Part shown: positions 18,892 through 30,542 of the stretch, piece by piece
Layout of the letters: the number at the start of each line of letters is the position of its first letter
How positions within the stretch are numbered: the first letter of the stretch is position 1
From: Phycisphaerales bacterium
Lineage (GTDB): Bacteria > Planctomycetota > Phycisphaerae > Phycisphaerales > UBA1924
Reading direction: 5' to 3'
DNA length: 64,000 nt
Assembly: GCA_029260295.1 (NCBI GenBank)
Contig: JAJDDN010000008.1
Span: 558,001-622,000 of the forward strand
Made by a program: the position numbers and the translations under genes
Notes under the pieces: model-generated
Seen by the model: the letters and a program-made list of their open reading frames with translations, nothing else
Database searches by the model: none
Told to the model about the DNA's origin: nothing

Positions 18892-21471
18892 TCAGTTCTT
18901 GGCCCACTGTGAGCGGAACTGTGCCGAATCCATCGATTCTGGACGGATCATTTCGAGCAGTTTCGACTGGGCCGTTTCGATCTCCACCGGGCTCAGTTCG
19001 AGCAGTGCGATCCGGTCGAGAACAAGCCCGATCTGTGACATCAGCACATCAATCTCGTCTTCGTTGCCACTGGCAAGAGTCTCAGAAATCTTTGCGATCC
19101 CAGGACGGCTGCCGTCTTCTGTGTTCCGCTGACCAAACAGGCCAATGTACGCTTCGGTCAACCGCTCAACACTCCGTGGCGAAAGCCGGTCGAGTGTCAA
19201 CGCCCCAGCAGCATTCTTGTCAAATCGCTCCAGGCCCGATGCAGCACCGTCACGAACAACCTCGTCACTTACCAAGGAAGGTGCAACAGTGAGTTCGATG
19301 AGTACCTGCTGCTGTGCGAGATACGGGGCATCATCACGAAGTTTCATGATGTCCTCAGCTACAAATGAAGTCGCAAGATTCGCATCTGCAGGCTGGGTAA
19401 ACGCACCGAGAGTCAGGTCGTAGGCGTATGCCATCCCTTCACTCCCAGGCTGATTCCCCAAGAAGTTGGCGAGTGATACGCCACCTGGGAACTCAATGAT
19501 CTCAAGCCCAAGAATAGTCGAAGCACCGACATCATTTGCCAGAATCACCGAGTTTGCACCGAGCAAAGCACCGGCACTATCTTCAGTCAGCGTGCCACGG
19601 AGCGTAATATCACCCGAAGCGATGAGCTCAGCACCCTGCTCGTCATATCCGGTGTTGTCACGGTCTGCCTCGTTATCCACGCCGTGGATGGTCTCGCCGA
19701 GGTGACCGAGCAATGTAAGCTCACCACCAAGACGACCACGCGATTCGATGACCAGGTCACCAAGCACATTGACATCGCCAATCTCAACAGTCGTAAACCC
19801 AAGGCCCTTAGCAGAAATCTGCAGCGAACCAAACGAGGTGATCTTCTGACCGCGACCCGTGTAAATACCTTCTGTTGCCGAAACAAAGAACTGTTGTGAA
19901 AGGTCGATTGCCGACGCGTCCATCAGGTCTGTGCCCTCAGCGGCAGCGTTGGAGAATAAGAAGCTCGCCGCAACCATCGAACCTGAAACATCGCCACCGA
20001 AGTTGATCGTCTTAAACGCACCAGAGTTCGGGGTTAACCTGAGAGCAGGCTGAGCACCGATGCTGCCACGGAACTTGAACGGCGTGCGGCCTTCGCCAAC
20101 ACCCGTAGTGACATCGCCGTCATACATAAAGGCAACACTCGATTCGCCAACTTCTGACGAGTAAATATCGCCACCGAACAAGGCCGAACCCGTCCCGGTG
20201 TGGAAGGTCACGCTCTCGCCGAGAATCTCGGTCAAACCCATCAGGGTCATCCCATCGCGGGTCGAAACATCATCCATGTAGATCGAACGACGGGCGTCCG
20301 CATCTAGGAATCCAAGACGCATATCACTGGTTGGATCAGCACCTACGCTGCCGCCAAAGAACACATCGCCGTTCGTTGCAAAGACATTGAGCGTATTGAA
20401 CTCACCAGCTTCTGAGAACACATCACCATTAAACTCGGTAAGGCTCAAAGTGCCGGTGCTTGAAAGTGAAACATTATCAGTCAGACGCACATCGCCGTTC
20501 AAGAAGATGCCATTTGCTGTAGATGAAATATTGACACCAAGATCAATAACCCCGCCAAGCCCAGCATTAATCACAACAGTGCCACCAGTAATCGGCACAC
20601 CGAATGACGCCGTTGGAGTCACAGGGCCTGAAAGGAATACATTCTCACCAGTGATCTCAATCGATCCGCCGCCAGCACCGCTCGCAGCGATCGTGCCTGT
20701 ATTCTCAACATTTGCACCAGCGGTTTTGATGATCACGGTCTCTGAAACGATTGAGCCAGAGTTCCAAGCCGCGATCGAGAAGATGTCACCCGCGGTAAGA
20801 CTGCTGTCGTTGAAGGCTTGATCTTCACCCCCGAACCCACCGGCCGGGATCTCGATCTCCACAAACCGGTTCCCGAGATGGCTTCCAATAAGAACCTGAC
20901 GGCCGGCAGCCATAATCACGGTCCCTTCAGGAGCAGAGATTGAACCAATATTGGCGACCTGAGCACCGATCAACGCAACCAGATCACCCTGGATCAGCCC
21001 GTGGTTCTCAACGGAACCCTGAAGATCAGTAAAGCGGTATGTGCCGGTCCGGAAGTTGGTGTTCGAGATATTGCCCGCCGCAGCGTACAACGCGCCGACA
21101 TTGACCACAGCACCCTGACCAAACACAACGCCAGCCGGATTCACAATGAATACCTGCCCGTTGGAAGTCAGTGAACCCATGATCTCAGTCGGGGTCGGAC
21201 CGATGATCCGATTCAAAACCCGTGAGTTGGAGTTGAGCATATTGAAAATCACAGATTCATTCATACCAATGCTGAATGATTCCCACTCAATAATGGACAT
21301 GTGCCCGGAATCGATTGTCAGTGTGTTACCATTATGTGTAAAGGTGACCACCCCATCAATGACATTCCAGCCTTCAGGATTTGCCTGAGCAATGCCCGCG
21401 GTAAGCCCCGCCATTGCTGCCAAGGTAAGTCCAAAGCGTGCGCCGCGTAAATTCGTATTTTGAGTTGTCAT
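18892..21471 (-). CDS. Filamentous-haemagglutinin-type exoprotein (TpsA family)
   Basis: 859 residues. GGAGGA about eight bases upstream picks ATG 21471. After a signal peptide (LTLAAMAGLTAGIAQA) comes the TPS secretion domain: FTHNGNTLTIDSGHMSIIEW, then NRIIGPTPTEIMGSLTSNGQ and VFIVNPAGVVFGQGAVVNVG. These match the N-terminal domain of haemagglutinin-type adhesins, including the NPxGvvFG motif. The middle is a long series of beta-helix-like repeats (GDVFFGG, GEFNTLNVFA, GDINLRGT-like). The last 150 residues are helical and charged, not repeat-like. It would be secreted through the outer-membrane partner encoded 29 bases upstream. The likely role is adhesion or surface structure; at under 900 residues it is short for an adhesin of this class. 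Confidence 0.85.
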   Translation of the reverse strand: MTTQNTNLRGARFGLTLAAMAGLTAGIAQANPEGWNVIDGVVTFTHNGNTLTIDSGHMSIIEWESFSIGMNESVIFNMLNSNSRVLNRIIGPTPTEIMGSLTSNGQVFIVNPAGVVFGQGAVVNVGALYAAAGNISNTNFRTGTYRFTDLQGSVENHGLIQGDLVALIGAQVANIGSISAPEGTVIMAAGRQVLIGSHLGNRFVEIEIPAGGFGGEDQAFNDSSLTAGDIFSIAAWNSGSIVSETVIIKTAGANVENTGTIAASGAGGGSIEITGENVFLSGPVTPTASFGVPITGGTVVINAGLGGVIDLGVNISSTANGIFLNGDVRLTDNVSLSSTGTLSLTEFNGDVFSEAGEFNTLNVFATNGDVFFGGSVGADPTSDMRLGFLDADARRSIYMDDVSTRDGMTLMGLTEILGESVTFHTGTGSALFGGDIYSSEVGESSVAFMYDGDVTTGVGEGRTPFKFRGSIGAQPALRLTPNSGAFKTINFGGDVSGSMVAASFLFSNAAAEGTDLMDASAIDLSQQFFVSATEGIYTGRGQKITSFGSLQISAKGLGFTTVEIGDVNVLGDLVIESRGRLGGELTLLGHLGETIHGVDNEADRDNTGYDEQGAELIASGDITLRGTLTEDSAGALLGANSVILANDVGASTILGLEIIEFPGGVSLANFLGNQPGSEGMAYAYDLTLGAFTQPADANLATSFVAEDIMKLRDDAPYLAQQQVLIELTVAPSLVSDEVVRDGAASGLERFDKNAAGALTLDRLSPRSVERLTEAYIGLFGQRNTEDGSRPGIAKISETLASGNEDEIDVLMSQIGLVLDRIALLELSPVEIETAQSKLLEMIRPESMDSAQFRSQWAKN

Positions 21472-21500
21472 CACCCATTCCTCCGGTCTGAAGTTTTCCG

Positions 21501-23480
21501 TCAATAAACCACGGTTGCTGAAAAATGCAACCTGGAATCGCCCACATCCGTGACCACCCCGGCACCAGTGCCGATCCGGGTCAATGCCATGCCATAGTTA
21601 ACACGCACAGTGAGGTTCCGCTTTAACTGTGCCTCAAGTCCAACACCCACGCCAACCAAGGTCTCATCATTTTCAAAGGTCAGTGCGTCCTGTACCGTTA
21701 CCCGTCCGATATCCACAAAACCAGAAAAGATCAAATCCCAGTCAGAAGCACCGTAAGGGCGTGTTCTGGCGTTTCGGAACGCAGATCCAAACAATGTTGT
21801 GGTATTGGTAGTTATCGGGGTCGCCTTGCCCAAATGGAACCGGTACTCCAAAGAACCAACGATCGCGTTGTCTCCAACGGCGACCGATTCCTTATATCCC
21901 CGAACACTCGAAGCCCCGCCCGCAACCATCTGGAAGTTGGGAACAAGCCGCGAACCAAGCGAACTCTGCCCACGCACCGACAGCACAATCTCATGAGCGA
22001 GTGTCATCTTGTCCTGACCACGATCCCCCTTAAATCCCTTGGGATCAAAGATCGGCTCAAGAAAGAACGAATGCGATACCTGACCGGTAATTCTTGAGAA
22101 CTCGTTCTCTACTCCAGTCCGCCCAAGCGTGCTAAGAGCAGGAGTCTCATCCGTCCCCGCGGCCGATGCCAGATTCGTCTCAAATCGGAACTCGGCAAAC
22201 GCGGTATGCAACGGCGTGTTCTTCTGGAAACGCATTCCAGCAAACGGAAGCAAGAAATCATCCTCACCATGAATAGTCAGGGCAAAGATCGTGTTATCAA
22301 CCTCAATATGCTCATAACGAACACCAGCAAACACATCTACAAACGCGGCTCCGTCGTTCCAAAGATTCCGAGAAACCTCCGCACCGAACTCATAGCCCTC
22401 ACCCTTAAAGTCCGCAAAGCCAAGCCCAAGGTCCGTCGCAGTGTACTGGTTCCAACGCCCACTAATCCGAGCCCGGTAATCAGGCCCAAGATCAAACGCG
22501 TACGAAGCAAGCACAGCGTGCGAAGCATCGAACCCAGCGGTGATGTAATCAATACTAAAGACATCATCCTGACCGGTCAGCTGCCGGTGCACAAACCCGA
22601 ACCGCTCTTGCCATTCGTTGGTGCTCTTGGTACCCGTATTTGAAATACTCGCATACACCGACCACTGCTTGGGTTCAGAAACTAGATAATCAAGCACAAC
22701 CGCACCCTGATCAGCAGACGGTGCGATCGACACATCCAATCTCCGCCCAGAGTGACGATTAAAGTGATGAATCTCCCGGTCAACCTTTGGCTTGGTCAGA
22801 AGATCGCCAGGAACAATCTCGATCCGATCACGGATCCGCTGGTGAGCCGCATGATTCACATTCGAATCCTCGTCCTCATCATTCCGCTCAGCGATCCGAT
22901 CCCCACGCGCAACGGTACGGACCTCGCCCACAACCGCACGCCAGATTAAAATCGTAACAGCATGGTCCCCGTCACCACGCAAATCCTCTTGCGTTGTCTC
23001 AAACGCAATCTCGGTCGGCGATGGCGTCACCAGATGACCAAGCAGCTCATACCGAGACTCCATCTCATCTCTCACCGCCTGGATCATCGCAGCCAGAGCA
23101 CTACCGTAAATCGTTTCGACCCCATCCCGCCCAATCTCTCCGAGAACCACAGGAACCGTCACCGAACCAGAGACCGGGCCAATATACCCACCATCAACCG
23201 GGGTAAGCATGACCTCAAGACCCAATACCTCACCAAGATCAGGCAGATCAGCATGCGCGATCCCATACCCAAGCTGGATTGAGGTCGCTCGGTAAGCAAC
23301 ACCATCGCGAGCGGAATCAACACCCACCGGCGAGCTCTCAGGCTGCACGATGTCGACAGAGCTGACATGGGCAACCGCAGGGGTTATCACACCCCCAACA
23401 CCAAACCCCGCAACAACCGCAAGTAACCAAGCGGCATTTCTTTCAAAGGAACAAACAAACTTCTTGCACTGGTGCGGCAT
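21501..23480 (-). CDS. Two-partner secretion outer-membrane transporter (TpsB, ShlB/FhaC family)
   Basis: 659 residues. ATG 23480 is chosen because GGAGTG lies six bases upstream; an ATG four codons earlier contains that GGAG. A signal peptide (AAWLLAVVAGFGVGGVITPAVA) is followed by about 250 residues with POTRA-like alternation of helices and strands, then a beta-barrel. QMVAGGASSVRGYKES at about residue 526 is the VRGY signature of the loop that plugs the barrel in this family. Strands continue to a terminal LHFSATVVY, with an aromatic last residue typical of outer-membrane barrels. It sits directly upstream of, and in operon with, the TpsA-like exoprotein, its presumed substrate. The pair also argues for a real outer membrane in this organism. 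Confidence 0.87.
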   Translation of the reverse strand: MPHQCKKFVCSFERNAAWLLAVVAGFGVGGVITPAVAHVSSVDIVQPESSPVGVDSARDGVAYRATSIQLGYGIAHADLPDLGEVLGLEVMLTPVDGGYIGPVSGSVTVPVVLGEIGRDGVETIYGSALAAMIQAVRDEMESRYELLGHLVTPSPTEIAFETTQEDLRGDGDHAVTILIWRAVVGEVRTVARGDRIAERNDEDEDSNVNHAAHQRIRDRIEIVPGDLLTKPKVDREIHHFNRHSGRRLDVSIAPSADQGAVVLDYLVSEPKQWSVYASISNTGTKSTNEWQERFGFVHRQLTGQDDVFSIDYITAGFDASHAVLASYAFDLGPDYRARISGRWNQYTATDLGLGFADFKGEGYEFGAEVSRNLWNDGAAFVDVFAGVRYEHIEVDNTIFALTIHGEDDFLLPFAGMRFQKNTPLHTAFAEFRFETNLASAAGTDETPALSTLGRTGVENEFSRITGQVSHSFFLEPIFDPKGFKGDRGQDKMTLAHEIVLSVRGQSSLGSRLVPNFQMVAGGASSVRGYKESVAVGDNAIVGSLEYRFHLGKATPITTNTTTLFGSAFRNARTRPYGASDWDLIFSGFVDIGRVTVQDALTFENDETLVGVGVGLEAQLKRNLTVRVNYGMALTRIGTGAGVVTDVGDSRLHFSATVVY

Positions 23481-23676
23481 CGGGCACTCCACTCTTTAAA
23501 TATCAGCCATTTTCTACTTCATAAACTAGCATAAACGGCCAATAAAAACCTTGATCCATACGCATTCTAGCAACATTCACCCTTGTATCGACAGATTTAA
23601 CGCGCAAAGTTTGTCACTACCTCATTCTTCAGCTAAACCACCAAACCAAGCCACGGTTCCGTTCGATGACTTGTTC

Positions 23677-23982
23677 ATGTGTAACACAAATCGCCCATCA
23701 ATCCGTGCGACAATCATCGTCGCGTCCTGCTCAGCCCTGACTCTCCTCGGAGCCTGCAGCCCACAAAGATCCGCAGAACTCTCGCAATCCGAGAATATGG
23801 TGATCCTTGAGGAACTCAGCCTCCAATCAGGCCCCGCCGGATACACACTCCCGCATACAGAAGGCCCAGTCCTCGTTGCCGGGGACTGGCTCGCAATCCA
23901 ATGCGCATCTGCCGGAAACTACTTCGAGGATTTCGATTGGGCACCGGTCTATGCCAATGTCGAAACATCTGATTTCGAGTAA
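23677..23982 (+). CDS. Small lipoprotein of unknown function
   Basis: 101 residues from ATG 23677. RATIIVASCSALTLLGAC is a lipoprotein signal with an LGAC lipobox at Cys27. The mature part (about 75 residues) is acidic and has no motif I recognise; VILEELSLQSGPAGYTLP and GDWLAIQCASAGNYFEDFDW are its most distinctive parts. No ribosome site is visible before the chosen ATG; a longer frame opens at 23551 but lacks a signal. It lies between the divergent TpsB gene and the convergent EF-hand gene. The lipobox is the main support. Confidence 0.55.
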   Translation: MCNTNRPSIRATIIVASCSALTLLGACSPQRSAELSQSENMVILEELSLQSGPAGYTLPHTEGPVLVAGDWLAIQCASAGNYFEDFDWAPVYANVETSDFE

Positions 23983-24009
23983 ACCAGATCGTTCCGGACA
24001 ACCATGTCT

Positions 24010-24975
24010 TTATTCCGACACGGCATTCGCGCGTTCGGTCATATCTCGGAACATCACAACATCATCCATGTTGAAGATCCCGTCCCGGTTCACATCACCA
24101 TAAGGCTCCTGCTTCCCATAAGCATCGGTAAACCGCTCGGTGTCGCTCGTCCCCACTTCGCCATCCTTATTGGAGTCATAACGCCTCAGAAAGCTATCGA
24201 GTTCCCGCTGCTCGATCATTGAGTTCATCGCATCAGCCCGCTCATCGGTGTCCAGATTCCCATCCCCATCTTGATCAAACTGGATCGCAAAGTCATCCAT
24301 CCTCGACCGACGATCGCTCGTCTGCTGATCCTGCATCGCCAGAGTCTCTTCCACCGACATAACGCCATCGCCATCGGTGTCATATTGCTTGACAATTCCT
24401 GCCATCCGCTCAGCATCACGCTCATCGAGCGTCTCATTCATCGCAGCCGTTTCAGCCTCATTGAGCACCCCGTCCCCATCAAGATCAAACTCCGCCTGCA
24501 TCCGTTCCCCACGACGCGAATCAAGCATGAACCCACGCCGAGCAGCGAACTGTTCTTCGATGCTCACCACCCCATCACCGTCTGCATCAAACCGCTCAGT
24601 CATCCGCTGGCGCATTGCCGCGGCCATCGCGTCGCGTTCGCTCTGATCAAGGATCCCGTCACCATCGGCATCAAACTGCATCAGCCGTTCTTCCATCCGC
24701 TCCATCCCCCCGAATCCGCGCCCACCTTCGCGACCCCGGTCCCCACGCGCCGCCTGTAGATCCCGAGGCTCAATGTCAACTTCGATCGCCTCCTCAACAT
24801 CCCCCTGTGCAATCTCATAGGCGCTCACCCCCGAATCCATATCAATCACCTGGTTCCCAGCACCGCTCGTCTGCTGGACCCGGGCCCCTTCATTGCCGGC
24901 ACCCAAGATCAGCACACCGGCAATCCCAAGCAGTCCAATGCCCACAATACCACCCACGAGAATCTTCGCATCCAT
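24010..24975 (-). CDS. Membrane-anchored protein with seven EF-hand loops
   Basis: 321 residues. GGAGT before ATG 24975 sets the start. Residues 3-24 (AKILVGGIVGIGLLGIAGVL) form one membrane helix or uncleaved signal. Seven calcium loops follow: DADGDGILDQSE, DADGDGVVSIEE, DLDGDGVLNEAE, DTDGDGVMSVEE, DQDGDGNLDTDE, DSNKDGEVGTSD and DVNRDGIFNMDD. The first five have the regular D-x-D-G-D-G spacing; the sixth is weaker. The loops are separated by Arg/Glu/Met-rich helices, as in other planctomycete EF-hand proteins. Calcium binding outside the cytoplasmic membrane is expected. The function is unknown. It ends 27 bases from the convergent lipoprotein gene. Confidence 0.82.
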   Translation of the reverse strand: MDAKILVGGIVGIGLLGIAGVLILGAGNEGARVQQTSGAGNQVIDMDSGVSAYEIAQGDVEEAIEVDIEPRDLQAARGDRGREGGRGFGGMERMEERLMQFDADGDGILDQSERDAMAAAMRQRMTERFDADGDGVVSIEEQFAARRGFMLDSRRGERMQAEFDLDGDGVLNEAETAAMNETLDERDAERMAGIVKQYDTDGDGVMSVEETLAMQDQQTSDRRSRMDDFAIQFDQDGDGNLDTDERADAMNSMIEQRELDSFLRRYDSNKDGEVGTSDTERFTDAYGKQEPYGDVNRDGIFNMDDVVMFRDMTERANAVSE

Positions 24976-25090
24976 AAGTAACTCCATTCTGATTACCCAG
25001 ATTAACGCATTACCACTCATCAAATGACAGAAAATCCGATAAAAAAAGAAACGCCGCCCCACAAAATATGGACCGGCGTCATCAGTTAAG

Positions 25091-25164
25091 TGGCGAGAGA
25101 GAGACTTGAACTCTCGACCTATGGGTTATGAATCCATCGCTCTGACCGACTGAGCTACCTCGCC
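25091..25164 (-). tRNA. tRNA-Met (anticodon CAU), elongator type
   Basis: A cloverleaf folds on the minus strand: acceptor GGCGAGG with TCTCGCC, D stem GCTC/GAGC, anticodon arm ATGGA-TTCATAA-CCCAT with an A-C mismatch at the bottom of the stem, and T arm GAGAG-TTCAAGT-CTCTC. The first pair is G-C, so it is not the initiator. CCA is not encoded. A lysidine-modified tRNA-Ile(CAU) is the alternative; the acceptor stem and TAGCTCAG D arm fit Met better but do not settle it. Confidence 0.85.
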
Positions 25165-25276
25165 AAAGGTCAATCAGGATTGAATCACGAGTGAATCAAC
25201 AATGATTGGTCGGAATGATAAGCACCCCAATGCCCTCTGGAAAGCCAGATTCAGGCAAAACAGTGCTGGTCTGATT

Positions 25277-25588
25277 TCATGACTTGTTCTCGTCCGAAGA
25301 CGACTCATTCGACTGAGCAACCGGGGTCGCCGTCGTATGGGCCGAGCCCATCATATCGGGATTATTCGGGGCTTTCGCCGCATCAAACTTCGGTGGCTGT
25401 GCAGTTTCATTGGCCTGGACATTGATCTCGTCACCAACCTCCTTGAGCCCTTTTTTAAACTGCACAATGCCCTGCCCAAGACTCTTTCCAACCTCCGGAA
25501 GCCGACGACCAAACAACAACAGCATCACGATGCCGATGATGAGCATTTCGGGCCAGCCAAGATTGGGTAAGAATGCAAGTGTGTTCAT
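25277..25588 (-). CDS. tatA: Twin-arginine translocase subunit TatA/TatB family
   Basis: 103 residues from ATG 25588. LGWPEMLIIGIVMLLLFG is the short N-terminal membrane helix, FGRRLPEVGKSLGQGIVQFK is the FGxxLPE hinge and amphipathic helix, followed by a polar, Ser/Pro/Asn-rich tail. These are the defining features of TatA. It forms the pore that carries folded proteins across the inner membrane. It lies 64 bases downstream of folD on the same strand and probably shares its transcript. No tatC is in the window. The start has no clear ribosome site; a longer frame begins inside folD but lacks support. Confidence 0.88.
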   Translation of the reverse strand: MNTLAFLPNLGWPEMLIIGIVMLLLFGRRLPEVGKSLGQGIVQFKKGLKEVGDEINVQANETAQPPKFDAAKAPNNPDMMGSAHTTATPVAQSNESSSDENKS

Positions 25589-25652
25589 GGGGTTATTCAA
25601 TGGTTCAGCCCTCCAAGAGTCAATGACAAAGTCTATTTCCGATCCCAATGCC

Positions 25653-26513
25653 TCAATTTTCAGCCAGATCGACCACATTATGAAGCAGCACCGCCACCGT
25701 CATCGGTCCAACACCCCCAGGAACCGGAGAAACCCACCCCGCAACCCCACAAACCTCATCAAAATCCACATCCCCCACAGTTCGCTTCTTCCCCGTCTCA
25801 GGATCAACCACCCGATTCACCCCCACATCCACCACAAGCGCCCCCGCCTTGACCATATCCGCCCTGATCAACCCCGCGACCCCCGCCGCAGGAATCAGCA
25901 CATCCGCCGATCGACAGAGCTCCCCAAGCCCCTCGGTATATTTATTACAACTCATCACCGTCGCCTCCCGCTGCATCAGAAGCACCGCAATCGGCCTCCC
26001 CACCACAACCGAAGCCCCAACCACCACACACCGCTTCCCTTTGAGATCTATCCCTGTCGAATCAATCAGTTTCAGCGTCGCAAGAGCAGTACACGGGGCA
26101 CGCATCGACTGCCCGTACACCACATTCCCGATATTGGCCGGGTTGACCCCCTCAACATCCTTATCAGGATCAATCAGCATCTTGATCCGGTGGTCATCAA
26201 CCACCTCAGGCAAAGGCATATGCACCATCATCGCATGCACCCCATTATCCCGGTTCAGTTCTTGAACCTTTGCCTCGATCACCCCCTGGGACGATCCCAT
26301 CGCCAGTTCATGGAGCGTGTACTCAATCCCAAGCTTCTCACAAGTCCGCGCCTGATTCTCCGCGTACACCCGCGCCCCATTATCCCCAGAATCCACCAAA
26401 ATCGCATCGAGCTTGGCCGGCTTCCCTGAATCGCGCAGCTCCCCCGCCCGGATCGCCGTCTGCGTCCGAAACTCATCAGCCAGTGCTTTTCCATCAATCA
26501 ACTGTGCGGCCAT
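25653..26513 (-). CDS. folD: FolD-type methylenetetrahydrofolate dehydrogenase lacking the cyclohydrolase residues
   Basis: 286 residues, the normal FolD length. VDSGDNGARVYAENQARTCE, DKDVEGVNPANIGNVVYGQS, VVVGASVVVGRPIAVLL and SPVPGGVGPMTVAVLL mark the folate and dinucleotide domains. Alignment by hand to E. coli FolD places Tyr50 correctly, but the catalytic Lys54 is Gln, Gln98 is His (MMVHMPLP) and Asp121 is Glu (DKDVEG). In the family these three residues drive the cyclohydrolase step, so this protein may be a dehydrogenase only. The NADP site looks intact. There is no Shine-Dalgarno; TATGAT ends five bases before the ATG. It is divergent from ligA and leads into tatA. Confidence 0.9.
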   Translation of the reverse strand: MAAQLIDGKALADEFRTQTAIRAGELRDSGKPAKLDAILVDSGDNGARVYAENQARTCEKLGIEYTLHELAMGSSQGVIEAKVQELNRDNGVHAMMVHMPLPEVVDDHRIKMLIDPDKDVEGVNPANIGNVVYGQSMRAPCTALATLKLIDSTGIDLKGKRCVVVGASVVVGRPIAVLLMQREATVMSCNKYTEGLGELCRSADVLIPAAGVAGLIRADMVKAGALVVDVGVNRVVDPETGKKRTVGDVDFDEVCGVAGWVSPVPGGVGPMTVAVLLHNVVDLAEN

Positions 26514-26518
26514 GGAAG

Positions 26519-28733
<2,215 letters not shown>

Positions 28734-28752
28734 AACGGCCGATACACCACCC

Positions 28753-29301
28753 ATGAAGAACCTCGAATGGAAAGCAGAGCTCCGCGACCCGAACCTGGCG
28801 CGATTGATCTGCAAAAAAATGGGCGCGACACCCGTCGCCAAGATCCGCCAGACCGACACCTATTACAATGTCGCCCGAGGCCGCCTCAAAAAACGAGAAG
28901 CCGTCGCCGTCGAGCGAGGCATCGGCTCACCAGAACCCATCGAATACATCTTCTATGAACGCCCCGACACCGTGGCGCCAAAGGTTTCCGACTACACCAT
29001 CTACACCCACGACCAGGTCCTCGAACGCTTCGGTCAGGCCCCCCTCCCTGTCTGGCTCACCGTCACCAAGGTCCGCGAGCTCTACCTCTTCAACTCCATC
29101 CGCATCCACATCGACGATGTACACGACCTCGGCTGGCACTTCGAGTTCGAGATCCTCATGAACTCAGAAAAAGACGCCGAGACCGCTCCCGAGCGAGCCG
29201 AGAAACTCAAATCAACCTTCCTCCCCGCCCTCGGCGAACCAATCCGCATGTCCTACGCCGACCTCCTCGAACAGCACATCGCCATCCAAGCAAAGTCCTA
29301 G
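28753..29301 (+). CDS. CYTH-domain protein (class IV adenylate cyclase/thiamine-triphosphatase-like)
   Basis: 182 residues. NLEWKAELRD at the N-terminus is the E-x-K-A start of the CyaB-type CYTH tunnel; QTDTYYNVARGRLKKRE supplies the next strand with basic residues, and WHFEFEILM gives a later acidic strand. CYTH proteins bind triphosphates with metal; members are adenylate cyclases or triphosphatases, and the sequence does not decide which. The C-terminal helix ends at 29301, where the gene overlaps the convergent ThrE-like gene by four bases. It probably follows ligA in the same transcript. Confidence 0.8.
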   Translation: MKNLEWKAELRDPNLARLICKKMGATPVAKIRQTDTYYNVARGRLKKREAVAVERGIGSPEPIEYIFYERPDTVAPKVSDYTIYTHDQVLERFGQAPLPVWLTVTKVRELYLFNSIRIHIDDVHDLGWHFEFEILMNSEKDAETAPERAEKLKSTFLPALGEPIRMSYADLLEQHIAIQAKS

Positions 29302-30539
29302 AGCACCTTCCGAGGCGGCACAATCACATTGGCCAGCAGTAACCCCACAACAAGCGCCGCGCCAATGATGAACACACCCACGGCCGACTGCATCCCCATA
29401 ATCGTGTCCTCATCGATAAACATCTGCAAACTCTGAAACCCCATCGACCCAGGCACCAGCATCAACAATCCCGGCAGCAAAACCGTCGCCGCCGGACGAT
29501 CCATCATCCGTGCATACAAGTTCCCAAGCACCCCAACGCACCCCGCGGTAAAGCACACCCCAAACTCAAGCCCAAAATTCGCAACCCCGAACCGCGATCC
29601 ATAAAACGACACAAACACCGCCAGCACCATCCCCCAAGCATCAGACCACTTGGCCCGGAACAGAATCACAAACAACAACGCCGAAACAAAGGCCGCCAGA
29701 ATATTCCAACCCTCAGCCAGCCGCTGCGGCTCCACAGATTCAGGCAACTCAAAGAACACATGAGCCGCCTGGTTCCCCACCGCCGCGCCAAACCCCATCA
29801 GCAAGAAAATCATCAACGCCCCGATCAGCCGTGCCGATCCGGACACCACATTTCTTGTCGCAAGCTCCGTCATCGACATCGTCAGCGTCAGCCCCGGAAT
29901 GAAAATAATAATCCCCGCGATCATCGCCACCGCCGGCGCATAAGGCCCAATCAACAGCGTCAGCATCCAAGCAATCCCCGCCGCAACAAGCCCCGCCAAA
30001 AACTCCATCAGCCGAGCGTACTCCCGGTTCTTCCCCACGAACATCCCAAGCACACCCACCGATCCACCAATGATGCTCGCCGCCGCCATCTCCCGCAGCC
30101 CACCCCCAAAGAACACCGCCGCCGATGCTGAAACAACAGCAATGCTCCCCACATGCATCCACGCCGGCACCGTGTCGGGCTCATGAACAATCTGCTTGAC
30201 CTTCCGCACACCCGCCTTGGGCGAGACCCTCCCAACAATCACCGCATTAAACAACTCATCGAGCCGCCGCAGCTTGGCCAGATTGATCTCCCCCGCATTA
30301 ACCCGCGAAAGATAAGTCGAATAGTTCCCATCCATCTCCACAGACAAAAATACCGAAGTCGGCGTAGAAAACACATGGCATTCAAGCCCAAACTCATGGG
30401 CACACAACCCGATCGTCTCTTCGAGCCGATGCGCCGCTGTGCCATAGGTCCCAAGCGCACGCGACAACTCGATCAAAAATCGAACTCGTGGGTCATCGGG
30501 CCGGGGCGCCCGTCGGATGGAGCGCGCCAGGTGGTCCAT
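29298..30539 (-). CDS. ThrE-family threonine/serine exporter-like membrane protein
   Basis: 413 residues. The first 120 residues are cytoplasmic and match the DUF1212 part (LSRALGTYGTAAHRLEETI, with HVFSTPTSVFLSV). Then come about ten membrane helices in two groups of five: VGSIAVVSASAAVFFGGGL to MIFLLMGFGAAVGN, and WNILAAFVSALLFVILF to FIIGAALVVGLLLANVI. IPGLTLTMSMTELATRNVVS and LPGLLMLVPGSMGFQSL are the conserved ThrE loops of each half. It would export small amino acids. It starts three bases after the ATPase gene stop, so the two are translated from one message, although no functional link between the families is known to me. Confidence 0.85.
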   Translation of the reverse strand: MDHLARSIRRAPRPDDPRVRFLIELSRALGTYGTAAHRLEETIGLCAHEFGLECHVFSTPTSVFLSVEMDGNYSTYLSRVNAGEINLAKLRRLDELFNAVIVGRVSPKAGVRKVKQIVHEPDTVPAWMHVGSIAVVSASAAVFFGGGLREMAAASIIGGSVGVLGMFVGKNREYARLMEFLAGLVAAGIAWMLTLLIGPYAPAVAMIAGIIIFIPGLTLTMSMTELATRNVVSGSARLIGALMIFLLMGFGAAVGNQAAHVFFELPESVEPQRLAEGWNILAAFVSALLFVILFRAKWSDAWGMVLAVFVSFYGSRFGVANFGLEFGVCFTAGCVGVLGNLYARMMDRPAATVLLPGLLMLVPGSMGFQSLQMFIDEDTIMGMQSAVGVFIIGAALVVGLLLANVIVPPRKVL

Positions 30540-30542
30540 CGT

